Positions 10,327 through 22,868 are shown, counted from the stretch's first letter. The stretch: 64,000 nt of DNA from Candidatus Pseudobacter hemicellulosilyticus (GCA_029202545.1 CP119311.1:3596001-3660000); one strand, 5' to 3'. Program-made: numbers and translations. The notes: generated from the sequence alone by a model not told the origin.

Positions 10327-12495
10327 ATGAATAGTAGGATCGTGTACCCGGTAGTCCTGGTGCTGCTGAGCATCCTGGGCTGCAGGACAGGCAGGCAGCA
10401 GCAATCAATACTTAATACCTCGCCGGATTCGGTGCGGGCGCTGATCAGCAAGGTCAATAATTACTGGCAGGAGGATCACCCGCCCACCCAACGGGCTTTC
10501 TGGGATGAGGCCGCTTACCATAGCGGTAATATGGAAGCCTATAAGGTGACCGCCAATCCGCAGTATCGCCGCTACGCCGAAAGCTGGGCCACCCATAACC
10601 AGTGGAAAGGCGCTGCCAGCAATGACCGGGCAGCCTGGAAATATTCCTATGGTGAAAGCAATGAGTATGTATTGTTCGGCGACTGGCAGATCTGTTTCCA
10701 GACCTATATTGATCTATACCAGCTGGACCCGGATCCCGCTAAGATTGCCCGGGCAAAAGAAGTAATGGAATACCAGATGAGCACCAGCGCCAATGATTAC
10801 TGGTGGTGGGTGGACGGCCTGTACATGGTGATGCCGGTGATGACCAAACTCTACCAGGTAACGGGTGATGAGCAATACCTTGATAAGCTCCATGACTATT
10901 TTCTCTTTGCAGACAAGCTCATGTATGATAGTACTGAGCAGCTGTATTACCGCGATGCCAAATACATTTACCCCAAACACAAAACCAGCAACGGCAAAAA
11001 AGATTTCTGGGCCCGTGGTGATGGCTGGGTATTTGCCGGTCTGGCCAAAGTACTGGCTGATCTTCCGGCAGACCATGCCTACAGGTCCCTGTATGAAAGC
11101 CGCTTCAGATCATTGGCAGGAGCTATCAAAAACAGCCAGCAACCGGAAGGGTACTGGTCGCGCAGCCTGCTGGATCCTCAGCATGCGCCCGGTCCCGAGA
11201 CCAGTGGCACCGCCTTTTTTACCTATGGCCTGCTCTGGGGGATCAACAATAATGTACTGGACGCAAAAACCTATATGCCTGTAGTGGCAAAAAGCTGGAA
11301 TTACCTGTCGCAGACAGCCGTGCAACCCTCCGGAAAGATCGGCTATGTGCAGCCGATAGGAGAGCGGGCCATTCCCGGGCAGGTAGTGGATCAGCAGTCC
11401 ACCGCTAATTTTGGCGTGGGTGCTGTGCTGCTGGCCGCTGCTGAAATGCTGCGTTACCTGGAGCCGGAAAAAACAGCCGCCACAACTGTAGCGGCGGGTT
11501 TTGGCATAACAACTGCTGCAGCTGGCCAGGATCAGGCAGCAGCTTCCGGCGGCACTGCTGTGGCCACACCACGCTATGATCGCTTCCATACCGGTCAGCC
11601 CTGGTATGATACCAAAGGCCAGCTCATCAACGCACATGGTGGTGGCGTACTCTATAGCAAAGACCGCTATTATTGGTTTGGGGAGAAACGCGGGCGGCAT
11701 GCCTCCGAAGGCGTAACCGTGTATTCCAGCAAGGACCTCTACAACTGGACCGATGAAGGCCTGGCCTTCTCGCCCGATTATACAGATACTACCAGTGATA
11801 TAGCCTACGGCTGTGTGATGGAAAGACCCAAAGTGATCTACAATCCAAAGACAAAAAAATATGTGCTCTGGTTCCACCTGGAATTAAAAGGCAAAGGATA
11901 CAGTGCAGCAAGAGCTGCGGTGGCGGTGAGCGACAAGGTCACCGGACCCTACCGTTACCTGAACAGCTTCCGCCCCAATGGCAATATGTCCCGGGATATG
12001 ACCCTCTTTGTTGATAAGGATGGCAGCGCCTATCATATCTATTCTTCCCGGGAGAACTATGACCTGCGGATAGCCAAGCTGAGCCCGGATTTTTGCAGTG
12101 CTACCACGCAGGATACCCTGCTGTTCAGCAACCACCGGGAAGCGCCGGCGCTTTTCTATCATGACCAGCAATACTATATGATCACCAGCGGTTGTACCGG
12201 CTGGGCGCCCAATAAAGCCATCCTGCATTCGGCAAAGTCCCTGTGGGGACCCTGGACGGCACACCCGGAAAATCCTTTGCTGGGGCCTGGCGCTGAGCTG
12301 ACCTATGGCGGACAATCCACCTATATACTGCCTGTAGAAGGCAAAAAGGATGCGTTCATTTTTATGGCTGATGTCTGGAAGCCGGACAATCTCCGCGAGA
12401 GCGGTTACATCTGGCTGCCCATTGACCTGGAAGGGAAGCTGCCCCGGATTAACTGGAAAGATAACTGGCAGCTGGACCTTTTTGCAAAACCCTGA
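10327..12495 (+). CDS. GH105 unsaturated-uronyl hydrolase fused to a GH43-type galactanase-like domain
   Basis: This is a two-domain lipoprotein of 722 residues (lipobox ILGC). Residues ~45-385 are a GH105/GH88-like (alpha/alpha)6 barrel: SGNMEAYKVT, then WWWVDGLYMVMPVM, whose Asp163 fits the conserved catalytic Asp of YteR-type enzymes, then RGDGWVFAGLAKVL. Residues ~415-722 are a GH43-like five-bladed propeller: INAHGGGVLYSKDRYYWFGE, MERPKVIYNPKTKKYVLWFH, EAPALFYHDQQYYMITSGCT. The propeller resembles the exo-beta-1,3-galactanase branch (subfamily 24/34 type), which lacks the usual DP base motif. An Ala/Thr-rich linker joins them. The fusion would couple removal of an unsaturated glucuronate cap with cleavage of the galactan behind it (inference). 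Confidence 0.88.
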   Translation: MNSRIVYPVVLVLLSILGCRTGRQQQSILNTSPDSVRALISKVNNYWQEDHPPTQRAFWDEAAYHSGNMEAYKVTANPQYRRYAESWATHNQWKGAASNDRAAWKYSYGESNEYVLFGDWQICFQTYIDLYQLDPDPAKIARAKEVMEYQMSTSANDYWWWVDGLYMVMPVMTKLYQVTGDEQYLDKLHDYFLFADKLMYDSTEQLYYRDAKYIYPKHKTSNGKKDFWARGDGWVFAGLAKVLADLPADHAYRSLYESRFRSLAGAIKNSQQPEGYWSRSLLDPQHAPGPETSGTAFFTYGLLWGINNNVLDAKTYMPVVAKSWNYLSQTAVQPSGKIGYVQPIGERAIPGQVVDQQSTANFGVGAVLLAAAEMLRYLEPEKTAATTVAAGFGITTAAAGQDQAAASGGTAVATPRYDRFHTGQPWYDTKGQLINAHGGGVLYSKDRYYWFGEKRGRHASEGVTVYSSKDLYNWTDEGLAFSPDYTDTTSDIAYGCVMERPKVIYNPKTKKYVLWFHLELKGKGYSAARAAVAVSDKVTGPYRYLNSFRPNGNMSRDMTLFVDKDGSAYHIYSSRENYDLRIAKLSPDFCSATTQDTLLFSNHREAPALFYHDQQYYMITSGCTGWAPNKAILHSAKSLWGPWTAHPENPLLGPGAELTYGGQSTYILPVEGKKDAFIFMADVWKPDNLRESGYIWLPIDLEGKLPRINWKDNWQLDLFAKP

Positions 12496-12544
12496 GTTAC
12501 TGCCGACCGTTGGTCGCTCTATTAATAGCTACGCGCCAAACTAA

Positions 12545-15718
<3,174 letters not shown>

Positions 15719-15732
15719 TAAACCGATCCACT

Positions 15733-16584
15733 ATGCGCTATACATTTCCTGCTGCGGTAATACTGCTGACCCTGGTGGCCGGCTGTCACCGCAAGGCCGC
15801 CACCGCTGTTGCCGACTATGCAGCAGAGGGTTACCAACTGGTCTGGGCCGATGAGTTCAACAACAATGGTCAGCCCGATCCCGCCAACTGGGATTATGAG
15901 CGGGGCTTTGTCCGCAATGATGAGCTGCAATGGTACCAACCGGAGAATGTGGCTTGTAAGGATGGGCTGCTGGTGATAGAAGCCCGGGAAGAAAAAAAGC
16001 CCAACCCGGTGTATGAAGCGGGCAGTCGCGACTGGCGCAAGAAACGCCCGGAGATCAACTATACGTCCAGCTGCATACTCACCCGCGGCAAACAAAGCTG
16101 GCAGTATGGCCGCTTTGAGATGCGGGGACGTATTGGCATCAGTAAAGGCATGTGGCCTGCCTGGTGGAGCCTGGGGGTAGACAAAGGCTGGCCCGCCAAT
16201 GGCGAGATAGATATGATGGAATACTACCGGGGCAAGCTGCTGGCCAATATTGCCTGCAAGGCCGGTAATGGCAATGCGCACTGGTACAGCAAAACTTTTT
16301 CTACGGACTCGCTGGGTGGTGAAGCCTGGGCCAGCCGCTTCCATGTATGGCGGATGGACTGGACCGAGGAATACATTGCCCTGTATATTGACGGGCAGCT
16401 GCTTAACAAGACCCCGCTGGATCAGCTGGTGAACCGGGATGGGTCCGGCTTCAACCCCTTCAAACAAAAACACTACCTGCTGCTGAACCTGGCCATGGGC
16501 GGCATGAACGGCGGCGATCATACCGGCACTGTTTTCCCGCAGCGTTTTGAAGTGGATTATGTACGGGTGTACCAGAAAAAATAA
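15733..16584 (+). CDS. GH16 endo-glycosidase lipoprotein (beta-1,3-galactanase or beta-glucanase type)
   Basis: This 283-residue lipoprotein (lipobox VAGC) consists of a single GH16 jelly roll. The catalytic motif ExDxxE is present as EIDMME at residues 158-163, with YGRFEMRGRI and MWPAWWSLG upstream and a family-typical YVRVYQKK C-terminus. GH16 enzymes retain configuration and cleave internal beta-1,3 or beta-1,4 linkages. The sequence after the catalytic motif (YYRGKLLANIACK) resembles, from memory, Bacteroidota GH16 proteins in galactan loci, and the locus context suggests endo-beta-1,3-galactanase activity, but laminarinase activity cannot be excluded. Only 14 bases separate it from the GH2 gene and 4 from the GH43 gene. 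Confidence 0.9.
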   Translation: MRYTFPAAVILLTLVAGCHRKAATAVADYAAEGYQLVWADEFNNNGQPDPANWDYERGFVRNDELQWYQPENVACKDGLLVIEAREEKKPNPVYEAGSRDWRKKRPEINYTSSCILTRGKQSWQYGRFEMRGRIGISKGMWPAWWSLGVDKGWPANGEIDMMEYYRGKLLANIACKAGNGNAHWYSKTFSTDSLGGEAWASRFHVWRMDWTEEYIALYIDGQLLNKTPLDQLVNRDGSGFNPFKQKHYLLLNLAMGGMNGGDHTGTVFPQRFEVDYVRVYQKK

Positions 16585-16588
16585 AAGG

Positions 16589-18538
16589 ATGAAGAACGTA
16601 CAGCAAGCGGGCATTCATAGTCTGATAAGGTTATTTGTTTTCATTATATGTTGGCTGTTCCTGCTGCCGGCTGCCATAGCGCAGCCGGCACGGGAGGCCG
16701 GTCCTGCGCTCAGGGAGCCTTACACGGCTTACCTGTTCACCTATTTCACGGGCAACCGGCAGGAGCAGGAACAGGTCTATTTTGCACTGAGCGAGGATGG
16801 CCTGAACTGGAGATCGCTCAACGGCAACCGGCCGGTACTGGATGGCGCAGCCATCAGTTCTGCCGGTGGCGTGCGGGACCCGCATATCCTGCGTGGCGCC
16901 GATGGGAAAACCTTCTATATGGTGGTGACCGATATGGTTTCCGGCAAGGGCTGGAATTCCAACAGGGCCATGGTCCTGCTGAGATCCGGCGATCTCCTGA
17001 ACTGGACTTCTGCTGTGGTCAATATCCAGCAGCGCTTTCCCGGCAACGATAGCCTGTTAAGGGTCTGGGCGCCACAGACCCATTACGATGCACAGGCGAA
17101 AAAATACATGGTCTATTTTTCCATGAAGCATGGCAACGAACCGGACAAGATCTACTATGCCTATGCCAATGCAGACTTTACCGACCTGGAAACTGTACCG
17201 CAACAATTGTTCTTTCCACCCGATGGCGGCGCCTGCATAGATGGGGATATCATTGAGAAAGATGGTCGCTTCCATCTCTTCTTCAAAACGGAAGGCAATG
17301 GCGCTGGTATTAAAGTGGCTGTGTCAGATCAGCTCACCGGCGGTTATACCCTCCGCGATCGCTTTGTGCAGCAGACCGCAGACGCTGTGGAAGGGGCTGG
17401 CGTTTTCCCGCTCAACAATGGCGAAGGGTATATCCTGATGTATGATGTCTATATGAAAGGGCAGTACCAGTTCACCAAAACCAGGGACCTGGAACATTTC
17501 AGCCTGCTGACCGAAAAGCTGAGCATGGACTTTCATCCCCGTCATGGCACTGTTTTACCCATCACGGCCAGGGAGGCGCAGGCATTAAAGGAGAAATGGT
17601 CCACTACACAGCATAATCCTGTACTCAAAGGCTATTATGCAGACCCGGCCATTATCTACTCAAAGGCTAACAAAAAATTCTACCTCTATCCCACCAGTGA
17701 TGGTTTCAATGATTGGTCGGGCACTTATTTCAAGGCATTCTCTTCGCCGGACCTGGTACAATGGACCGACGAAGGCATCATCCTGGACCTGCCAAAGGAT
17801 GTGCCCTGGGGTCCGCGCAATGCCTGGGCGCCCACCATGCTGGAAAAAAAGATCGGCCGAAAAAAATACCGGTACTATTTTTATTTTACAGCGGCGCAGC
17901 AGATCGGGGTGGCAGTGGCGGACAAACCAACAGGTCCCTTCAAAGACCTGGGCAAACCGCTGATCAATGCCTTGCCGCCTGCTGTCAAAGGCGGTCAGCA
18001 GATTGACCCGGACGTGTTCACTGATCCTGTGTCCGGCAAGCATTTCCTGTACTGGGGCAATGGTTATATGGCGGGTGCAGAGCTGAATGCAGACGGCGTA
18101 TCGCTGGCGCCCGGGACTACCACGGTTTTAACACCCGATCAGACTTTCCGCGAAGGCACCTGCGTGTTCTACCGGAAAGGCAAATATTATTTTTTGTGGA
18201 GCGAAGACGATACCCGCAGTGAAAATTACCGTGTGCGTTATGGAACGGCCACAGCTCCATTGGGTGCTATAACAGTACCGGCAGAGAATCTTGTACTGGC
18301 TAAAGATGTGCCCGCGGGTATTTATGGTACCGGGCATAATTCTGTGATCCAGGTGCCGGGTACGGACAACTGGTATATCGTTTATCACCGCTTCCATTAT
18401 CCCGATGGGATCACTATGGGCAGGGCGGCAGGTTTCCACCGGGAAGTCTGCATGGACAAACTTGAATTTAATGCCGATGGCAGTATCCGGCAGGTAAAGC
18501 CCACGCATTCGGGCATATCGCCTGTGACTATAAAATAA
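16589..18538 (+). CDS. Tandem GH43 protein, probable alpha-L-arabinofuranosidase or beta-xylosidase/galactosidase
   Basis: This is an exported protein of about 649 residues with a signal peptide ending at AIAQ. It carries two five-bladed GH43-type propellers. The first (~35-330) has GGVRDPHILRGADGKTFYM and GDIIEKDGRFHLFFKTEG. The second (~345-645) has YYADPAIIYSKANKKFYLYP, with the DP that carries the catalytic base, IDPDVFTDPVSGKHFLYW as pKa modulator region, and FREGTCVFYRKGKYYFLWSE with a likely catalytic acid Glu. GH43 enzymes invert and usually remove arabinose or xylose side chains. The ATG at 16589 is preceded by an AAAGG stretch, one of the few purine-rich ribosome-binding-like sites here; the longer frame from 16547 overlaps the GH16 gene. 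Confidence 0.9.
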   Translation: MKNVQQAGIHSLIRLFVFIICWLFLLPAAIAQPAREAGPALREPYTAYLFTYFTGNRQEQEQVYFALSEDGLNWRSLNGNRPVLDGAAISSAGGVRDPHILRGADGKTFYMVVTDMVSGKGWNSNRAMVLLRSGDLLNWTSAVVNIQQRFPGNDSLLRVWAPQTHYDAQAKKYMVYFSMKHGNEPDKIYYAYANADFTDLETVPQQLFFPPDGGACIDGDIIEKDGRFHLFFKTEGNGAGIKVAVSDQLTGGYTLRDRFVQQTADAVEGAGVFPLNNGEGYILMYDVYMKGQYQFTKTRDLEHFSLLTEKLSMDFHPRHGTVLPITAREAQALKEKWSTTQHNPVLKGYYADPAIIYSKANKKFYLYPTSDGFNDWSGTYFKAFSSPDLVQWTDEGIILDLPKDVPWGPRNAWAPTMLEKKIGRKKYRYYFYFTAAQQIGVAVADKPTGPFKDLGKPLINALPPAVKGGQQIDPDVFTDPVSGKHFLYWGNGYMAGAELNADGVSLAPGTTTVLTPDQTFREGTCVFYRKGKYYFLWSEDDTRSENYRVRYGTATAPLGAITVPAENLVLAKDVPAGIYGTGHNSVIQVPGTDNWYIVYHRFHYPDGITMGRAAGFHREVCMDKLEFNADGSIRQVKPTHSGISPVTIK

Positions 18539-18544
18539 GGTACT

Positions 18545-20593
18545 ATGGTACTCAGTAAGCTGAATTGGGTTCGTCCAAAATATTGGTTTGTATTAGCGGG
18601 ACTGCTGGCCACTGCACTGTCAGTGCTGTCGCAGCCCGTTTCTGAATTGAAAGGCAGGCAGCTTGTTTTCCAGTTGAAAGACCCCGACTATACCCGTAGT
18701 CCTTTCACGGGCGTAACACGGCAGCACTGGAAAGATGCCGCGCTCTATTTATTGCAGGGCGCGTTCAGTTATGTACACAGTATGGAGGATCCCATGCAGT
18801 TTCCCAAACAGCCGGGCAAGAGTTACCCCCGCAACCCGGGACAGGTGCCTACAGAAAAACTGGAAGGGCTGGTGCGTACCTTGTTTGTAGCCTCTCCCTT
18901 GCTGCGGGAAGATTCCAACCTGGTGGTGAATGGGATCCGCGTGGCAGATTACTACCGCTACCAGCTCCTGCGCTTGCTGGATCCGGCATCTCCTTCGTAT
19001 ATCCCGCACCGTTCAAAAAACGGTGGGCCCAGCCAGATCCTGGTGGAGTTTGGGGCCCTGTCCGTATCCCTGTTTGCGGCGCCCGAAGTATTGTGGGACC
19101 CGCTCAGTAAAGAACAGCAGCAATCGCTGGCCAGCACCATGCTGAGTTATGGCGATGGCCCAACCGTGGGTTCCAACTGGAAGTTCTTCAACATTTTTAT
19201 CCTGAGCTTTTTTAAGGACAAGGGTTATCCCATCAATGAGTCTTTGCTCATTGAATACCTGGACAAATCCCTGGCCCATTACCGGGGCCATGGCTGGTAC
19301 AATGATGCGCCGGCCTACGATTACTATAGCATGTGGGCCTTCCAGATGTACGGTCCGGTATGGGCCGGCTTCTTTGGAAAGAAATATTACCCTGACTATG
19401 CCGCAAAGTTTGAAGCCTGCTTCCGGGACCTGAAGGATAACTATCCGTACCTGTTCAGTCGCAACGGTGAAATGGTCATGTGGGGGAGAAGCATCAGCTA
19501 CCGCATTGGTGCTGTGATCCCCTTTCCTTTTATGGGCCTGTTCCCGGAGATGGGCGCCAACTATGGCTGGATGCGCCGCATCAGTTCGGGTGTGTTGTTG
19601 CAGTTCCTGCAACATCCGGATTTCCTGGAAGACGGTGTGCCTACGCTGGGCTTCTATGGCGCTTTTGAGCCAGCAGTGCAGCCGTACAGCTGTCGCGGCA
19701 GTGTATACTGGATGGGCAAGGCCTTCATGGCGCTGCTGATACCGGAGGATAATCCCTTCTGGACAGCTACCGAGAATGAAGGCGCCTGGGCCACTGAACT
19801 GGAAAAAGGCAAGGTCTATAACAAATACCAGGACAGCTCGCATATCCTGATCACGGACTATCCCAATATTGGCGCCTCAGAGATCAGGGCCTGGTGCCAC
19901 GTAAAACATATCGGCAACTGGGAAGCTTTTCGCGCCAGTGAGAACTACAACCGGCTTTCCTATAACAGCGCCTTCCCCTGGCAGGCAGACAGTGTGGATG
20001 GGGTAGTGGCCATGAACTATATTATCCGCAATGCAAAAAAGGAATGGGAACCCTGGCGGCTCTATACCTTCAAAAAATATGAGGAAGGTATTTATTACCG
20101 GGATGTGGAGCTGGAGACCAATAACCAGGTCCGCTTCAACCTGGCCGAAATGCCGCTGCCCAATGGCATCCTGCGGATTGACCGGAACAACAGTGCCGAT
20201 ACTATAGAGATGCGGTTAGGTCATTACGCACTTCCGGCTATCAACGGAATGATCCGGGAAGAGAAGCGACGGGTAAACGGGCAGGAGATACATATTATTG
20301 ACAACGGCGTTTACCAGCTGGCCATGGCGCCGCTGCTGGGCTGGACGGATATGCAAACTATTGCCACTACCGGGGTCCATCCCCAGGCAAAGGACAGCAA
20401 GGTGATCAATGCGGGCGCTAAAGCCCTGCCAGGAAAAGGTACAGTGTATGCTACGCTGATGCTGTGGAAGCCTTCGGGCAAGCCCTTTACCAAAAAAGAA
20501 TTGCAGCCGGTCAGAAAGCTGCGGCCTGCTGCCGATGGCAGCAAAGTGGAACTGCTGTTCCGGGACGGCACTACTAAAATCATCCAATACTGA
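18545..20593 (+). CDS. DUF2264-family exported protein
   Basis: This is an exported protein of 682 residues with an N-terminal signal segment ending near VLSQ. The family hallmarks are SPFTGVTRQHWKDAALYLLQ near residue 55, an all-helical (alpha/alpha)-barrel-like part to ~400 (including YNDAPAYDYYSMWAFQMY and MVMWGRSISYRIG) and a beta-rich C-terminal part (~430-680). DUF2264 genes are common in polysaccharide utilisation loci, and the helical barrel plus beta-sandwich layout resembles several polysaccharide lyases and hydrolases. I do not know a proven activity to assign. It is the last gene of the first locus and is followed by a hairpin terminator. The word GGTTCGTCC lies inside its signal-peptide coding region. 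Confidence 0.85.
   Translation: MVLSKLNWVRPKYWFVLAGLLATALSVLSQPVSELKGRQLVFQLKDPDYTRSPFTGVTRQHWKDAALYLLQGAFSYVHSMEDPMQFPKQPGKSYPRNPGQVPTEKLEGLVRTLFVASPLLREDSNLVVNGIRVADYYRYQLLRLLDPASPSYIPHRSKNGGPSQILVEFGALSVSLFAAPEVLWDPLSKEQQQSLASTMLSYGDGPTVGSNWKFFNIFILSFFKDKGYPINESLLIEYLDKSLAHYRGHGWYNDAPAYDYYSMWAFQMYGPVWAGFFGKKYYPDYAAKFEACFRDLKDNYPYLFSRNGEMVMWGRSISYRIGAVIPFPFMGLFPEMGANYGWMRRISSGVLLQFLQHPDFLEDGVPTLGFYGAFEPAVQPYSCRGSVYWMGKAFMALLIPEDNPFWTATENEGAWATELEKGKVYNKYQDSSHILITDYPNIGASEIRAWCHVKHIGNWEAFRASENYNRLSYNSAFPWQADSVDGVVAMNYIIRNAKKEWEPWRLYTFKKYEEGIYYRDVELETNNQVRFNLAEMPLPNGILRIDRNNSADTIEMRLGHYALPAINGMIREEKRRVNGQEIHIIDNGVYQLAMAPLLGWTDMQTIATTGVHPQAKDSKVINAGAKALPGKGTVYATLMLWKPSGKPFTKKELQPVRKLRPAADGSKVELLFRDGTTKIIQY
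18568..18576 (+). repeat. Recurrent word GGTTCGTCC, copy 1
   Basis: This copy is inside the signal-peptide coding part of the DUF2264 gene and encodes part of WVRPKY. Confidence 0.6.
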
Positions 20594-20609
20594 TAGCGTA
20601 TTGGTCCCT

Positions 20610-20651
20610 TCCCGGATAGCAGGTTCCTGTGCTGCCGGGATAGGATTTTTT
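20610..20651 (+). terminator. Rho-independent-type terminator of the first locus
   Basis: An imperfect hairpin with arms TCCCGG (20610-20615) and CCGGGA (20635-20640), extended inside by AGCA/TGCT, is followed by six T residues at 20646-20651. It lies 17 bases after the DUF2264 stop codon and would end the 20-kb transcript. Confidence 0.65.
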
Positions 20652-20927
20652 GGGACGAACCAGGGGCTGGAGGCGATGCAGGCGGGCAGCCTGCTTTTGC
20701 CAGGGGTTGTTTACCTGCTCCGGTAATAAGTGCTGTATACTGTTCAGAAAGCGCAGTCTCATCCGCAGCGTATGCTGGCGTTCATCTGCGGTAACAAGCT
20801 ACTGGGTAGCTGGTCCCGGAAAATATAGACCCATTTTTTCATTCTTTTATTACTGAACCTTAGTGCTTTAGGATAAGCTGGTCCCATTTTCGTTTTTTAT
20901 TGATAGTTTGCGGCCCGAATTCTTTAA
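20652..20927. other. Non-coding spacer between the first locus and the ECF sigma gene
   Basis: This is the rest of a 334-base gap. It begins with one copy of GGACGAACC directly after the terminator T-run and then becomes AT-rich (20820-20927), where the promoter of the sigma factor gene should lie. I see no conserved small gene; a 68-codon frame starting at 20650 has no recognisable content. No exact TAnnTTTG promoter box was found. Confidence 0.5.
20653..20661 (-). repeat. Recurrent word GGTTCGTCC, copy 2
   Basis: This intergenic copy begins two bases after the T-run of the first-locus terminator; it reads GGACGAACC on the + strand. Confidence 0.6.
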
Positions 20928-21539
20928 TTGTCGGCCGATTCATTGTTGCAGTCTCTCCCATACCCCCCAAAAGAAGTGCTCAACCGCATTGCGGAAGGCG
21001 ATGAGCAGGCATTCCGAACGGTGTACGAGCAGTATGCCGGGCAGATGTATCACAATGCCCTGCGTTTCACCAAGCATCCCGAATGGGCCCGGGACCTCAC
21101 CCAGGAGATCTTTTTCCGGATATGGACCAGCCGCCGGAAACTCCGCGAGGTGGAACGTTTTGACGCCTACCTCTATGTAGTGGCCCGCAACTGCATCTTC
21201 AACGAACTCAAAAAGCAATTGCCCCTGAGCGGCTCCAATGAATTCCTGGAAGCCTACCTGCAATATGACCATGCGGCTGTCCATGACAGTGTAGAGGCCA
21301 AAGACCTGGAATCCCGGCTGATGGCCGCTATTGCCGGACTGCCCCAGCAGATGCAGACCGTTTTCCGGCTCAGCCGCTTTGAAGGGCTTACGCACGACCA
21401 GATAGCCGAGCGGATGAATATCTCGCCCACCACCTCCAAAAGTTATATTGTACGCGCCCTGCTTTCCATCCGGAAGCAACTGGCCCAGCAGGGGGATACC
21501 CTCCTTTGCCTGTCCTGGCTGCTGTTCCAGGCCCGCTGA
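20928..21539 (+). CDS. ECF-type RNA polymerase sigma factor (FecI-like)
   Basis: This is a sigma-70 family ECF factor of up to 203 residues. Region 2 lies at ~20-95 (GDEQAFRTVYEQYAGQMYHN, then WARDLTQEIFFRIW, the -10 recognition helix) and region 4 at ~130-185 (LPQQMQTVFRLSRFEGLTHD, then IAERMNISPTTSKSYIVRAL). No ATG start is available; I take the TTG at 20928, with TTG codons at 20943 and 20946 as alternatives. It is followed after 75 bases by a FecR anti-sigma gene and then by an STN-domain SusC, the standard Bacteroidota trans-envelope regulatory module. It therefore most likely controls the downstream susCD genes rather than the upstream glycan locus. Confidence 0.9.
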   Translation: MSADSLLQSLPYPPKEVLNRIAEGDEQAFRTVYEQYAGQMYHNALRFTKHPEWARDLTQEIFFRIWTSRRKLREVERFDAYLYVVARNCIFNELKKQLPLSGSNEFLEAYLQYDHAAVHDSVEAKDLESRLMAAIAGLPQQMQTVFRLSRFEGLTHDQIAERMNISPTTSKSYIVRALLSIRKQLAQQGDTLLCLSWLLFQAR

Positions 21540-21614
21540 CCGGCGCTGAAATTTTTTTTCTTGCCCACGCCTTACCTTTTCTGGCCGGGCTGTCTTTAGA
21601 GGCAACCTATTCCG

Positions 21615-22838
21615 ATGCAAGCTCAAGAATCCGCCATATTACTGCAGAAATTCCTGGATGGGAATATGACTGCTGAAGAGATCAGTCGCTTCAAGACCCT
21701 GCTCCATACCCAAAGTCTGGAGGACAGTTGGCTGCAGCAGATTGAACAGGTCATGTCCGGCCAGGAAGTCCATCCATCTGGTCTCCTGGCCATAGATGGA
21801 CTGTTCCAGGAACTGCAGGCCCGTATCCAGGGTGCCGTGCCCGGGCAACCCGCTCCGGTAGCAGCGTCAACCCCGGTGCAGGGGGCTGTGCGTATGCTGA
21901 AAATGAACTGGTGGTATGCGGCGGCGGCTTCCGTACTGATCGTGGGCGGCGCCACTTACTACCTGGGCCGGGATAAAAAAGCGGCCCAGCCGATGGCGAA
22001 GCTGACCGGTCCGGCGGAGATAGCGCCGGGCAAAGAAGGGGCTGTGCTGACCCTGGCCGATGGCCGGCAGATAGTGCTGGACAGCCTGGGCAATGGCGTG
22101 GTGGCTACGGAGAGCGGCGCAAGGGTAGTATTGCAGGATGGTAAGCTGACCTATGATGGCAGTGCTGAAAGCGCGGCTGTTGTTACCTATAATACCATTA
22201 CCACGCCCAATGGCCGGCAGATCAGCATAGTGCTGCCGGATGGCTCAAAGGTCTGGCTCAACTCCGCCAGTTATATCCGTTGCCCAACGGTGTTCCCGGC
22301 GGATGAGCGACTGGTAGAGATCTCCGGTGAAGCCTATGTGGAAGTAGCGCCTGACGCCCAAAGACCTTTCCGCGTAAGCGTCAGCAATGGCATGCAGCTG
22401 GAAGTGCTGGGCACCAGCTTTAATATCAACGCCTACAGCAATGAGGCCATGGTCCGTACTACCCTGATCAATGGACGGGTGAAACTGGGTCTCCTGCGCC
22501 AGGGCGATCAGTCGGTCACCCTGCTGCCCGGTCAGCAGGCGCAGGTAACGCAAAATGCAGGCAAGCCAGCGGTGCGGATGCTGGAAGAAGAAGAGCTGGA
22601 TAAAATAATAGCCTGGAAGAACGGCTTCTTTGATTTTGATAATGTAAGGATAGCAGAAGCGATGCGGCAACTGGAGCGATGGTACAATATAGAAGTGGTA
22701 TACGAAAAAGGCATACCTGATATTACGTTCGGTGGTAAACTCAGGCGCAACCTGAGCCTGGAAGGAGTACTGCGCTCCCTGCAGGATTCGGAAGTGCATT
22801 TCCGGCTGGAAGGCCGGAAACTGGTGGTGACCCTGTAA
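21615..22838 (+). CDS. FecR-family anti-sigma factor
   Basis: This is a single-pass inner-membrane anti-sigma factor of 407 residues. The N-terminal ~90 residues are cytoplasmic and would bind the sigma factor. A membrane segment follows (WWYAAAASVLIVGGATYYLG, ~95-115), then the periplasmic FecR domain (~195-295; NGRQISIVLPDGSKVWLNSA, VEISGEAYVEVA) and a C-terminal DUF4974 domain (~330-405; AWKNGFFDFDNVRIAEAM). In this system the STN domain of the TonB transporter contacts the periplasmic part when substrate is bound, leading to release of the sigma factor. Its partner transporter starts 117 bases downstream. A perfect 7-bp inverted repeat follows its stop codon. Confidence 0.93.
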   Translation: MQAQESAILLQKFLDGNMTAEEISRFKTLLHTQSLEDSWLQQIEQVMSGQEVHPSGLLAIDGLFQELQARIQGAVPGQPAPVAASTPVQGAVRMLKMNWWYAAAASVLIVGGATYYLGRDKKAAQPMAKLTGPAEIAPGKEGAVLTLADGRQIVLDSLGNGVVATESGARVVLQDGKLTYDGSAESAAVVTYNTITTPNGRQISIVLPDGSKVWLNSASYIRCPTVFPADERLVEISGEAYVEVAPDAQRPFRVSVSNGMQLEVLGTSFNINAYSNEAMVRTTLINGRVKLGLLRQGDQSVTLLPGQQAQVTQNAGKPAVRMLEEEELDKIIAWKNGFFDFDNVRIAEAMRQLERWYNIEVVYEKGIPDITFGGKLRRNLSLEGVLRSLQDSEVHFRLEGRKLVVTL

Positions 22839-22845
22839 AAGATAG

Positions 22846-22868
22846 TCCGGTCAGAAAATAAGACCGGA
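22846..22868 (+). other. Hairpin between fecR-like gene and susC
   Basis: TCCGGTC (22846-22852) and GACCGGA (22862-22868) form a perfect 7-bp stem with a 9-base loop, 8 bases after the anti-sigma stop codon. No T-run follows, so it is not a classical terminator. It could stabilise the upstream mRNA or partly attenuate read-through into susC (inference). Confidence 0.4.

Noticed and set aside
20650..20856. 68-codon frame in the spacer before the ECF sigma gene
   Set aside because: Cys/Arg-rich composition, overlaps the terminator T-run and lacks any homology I recognise.
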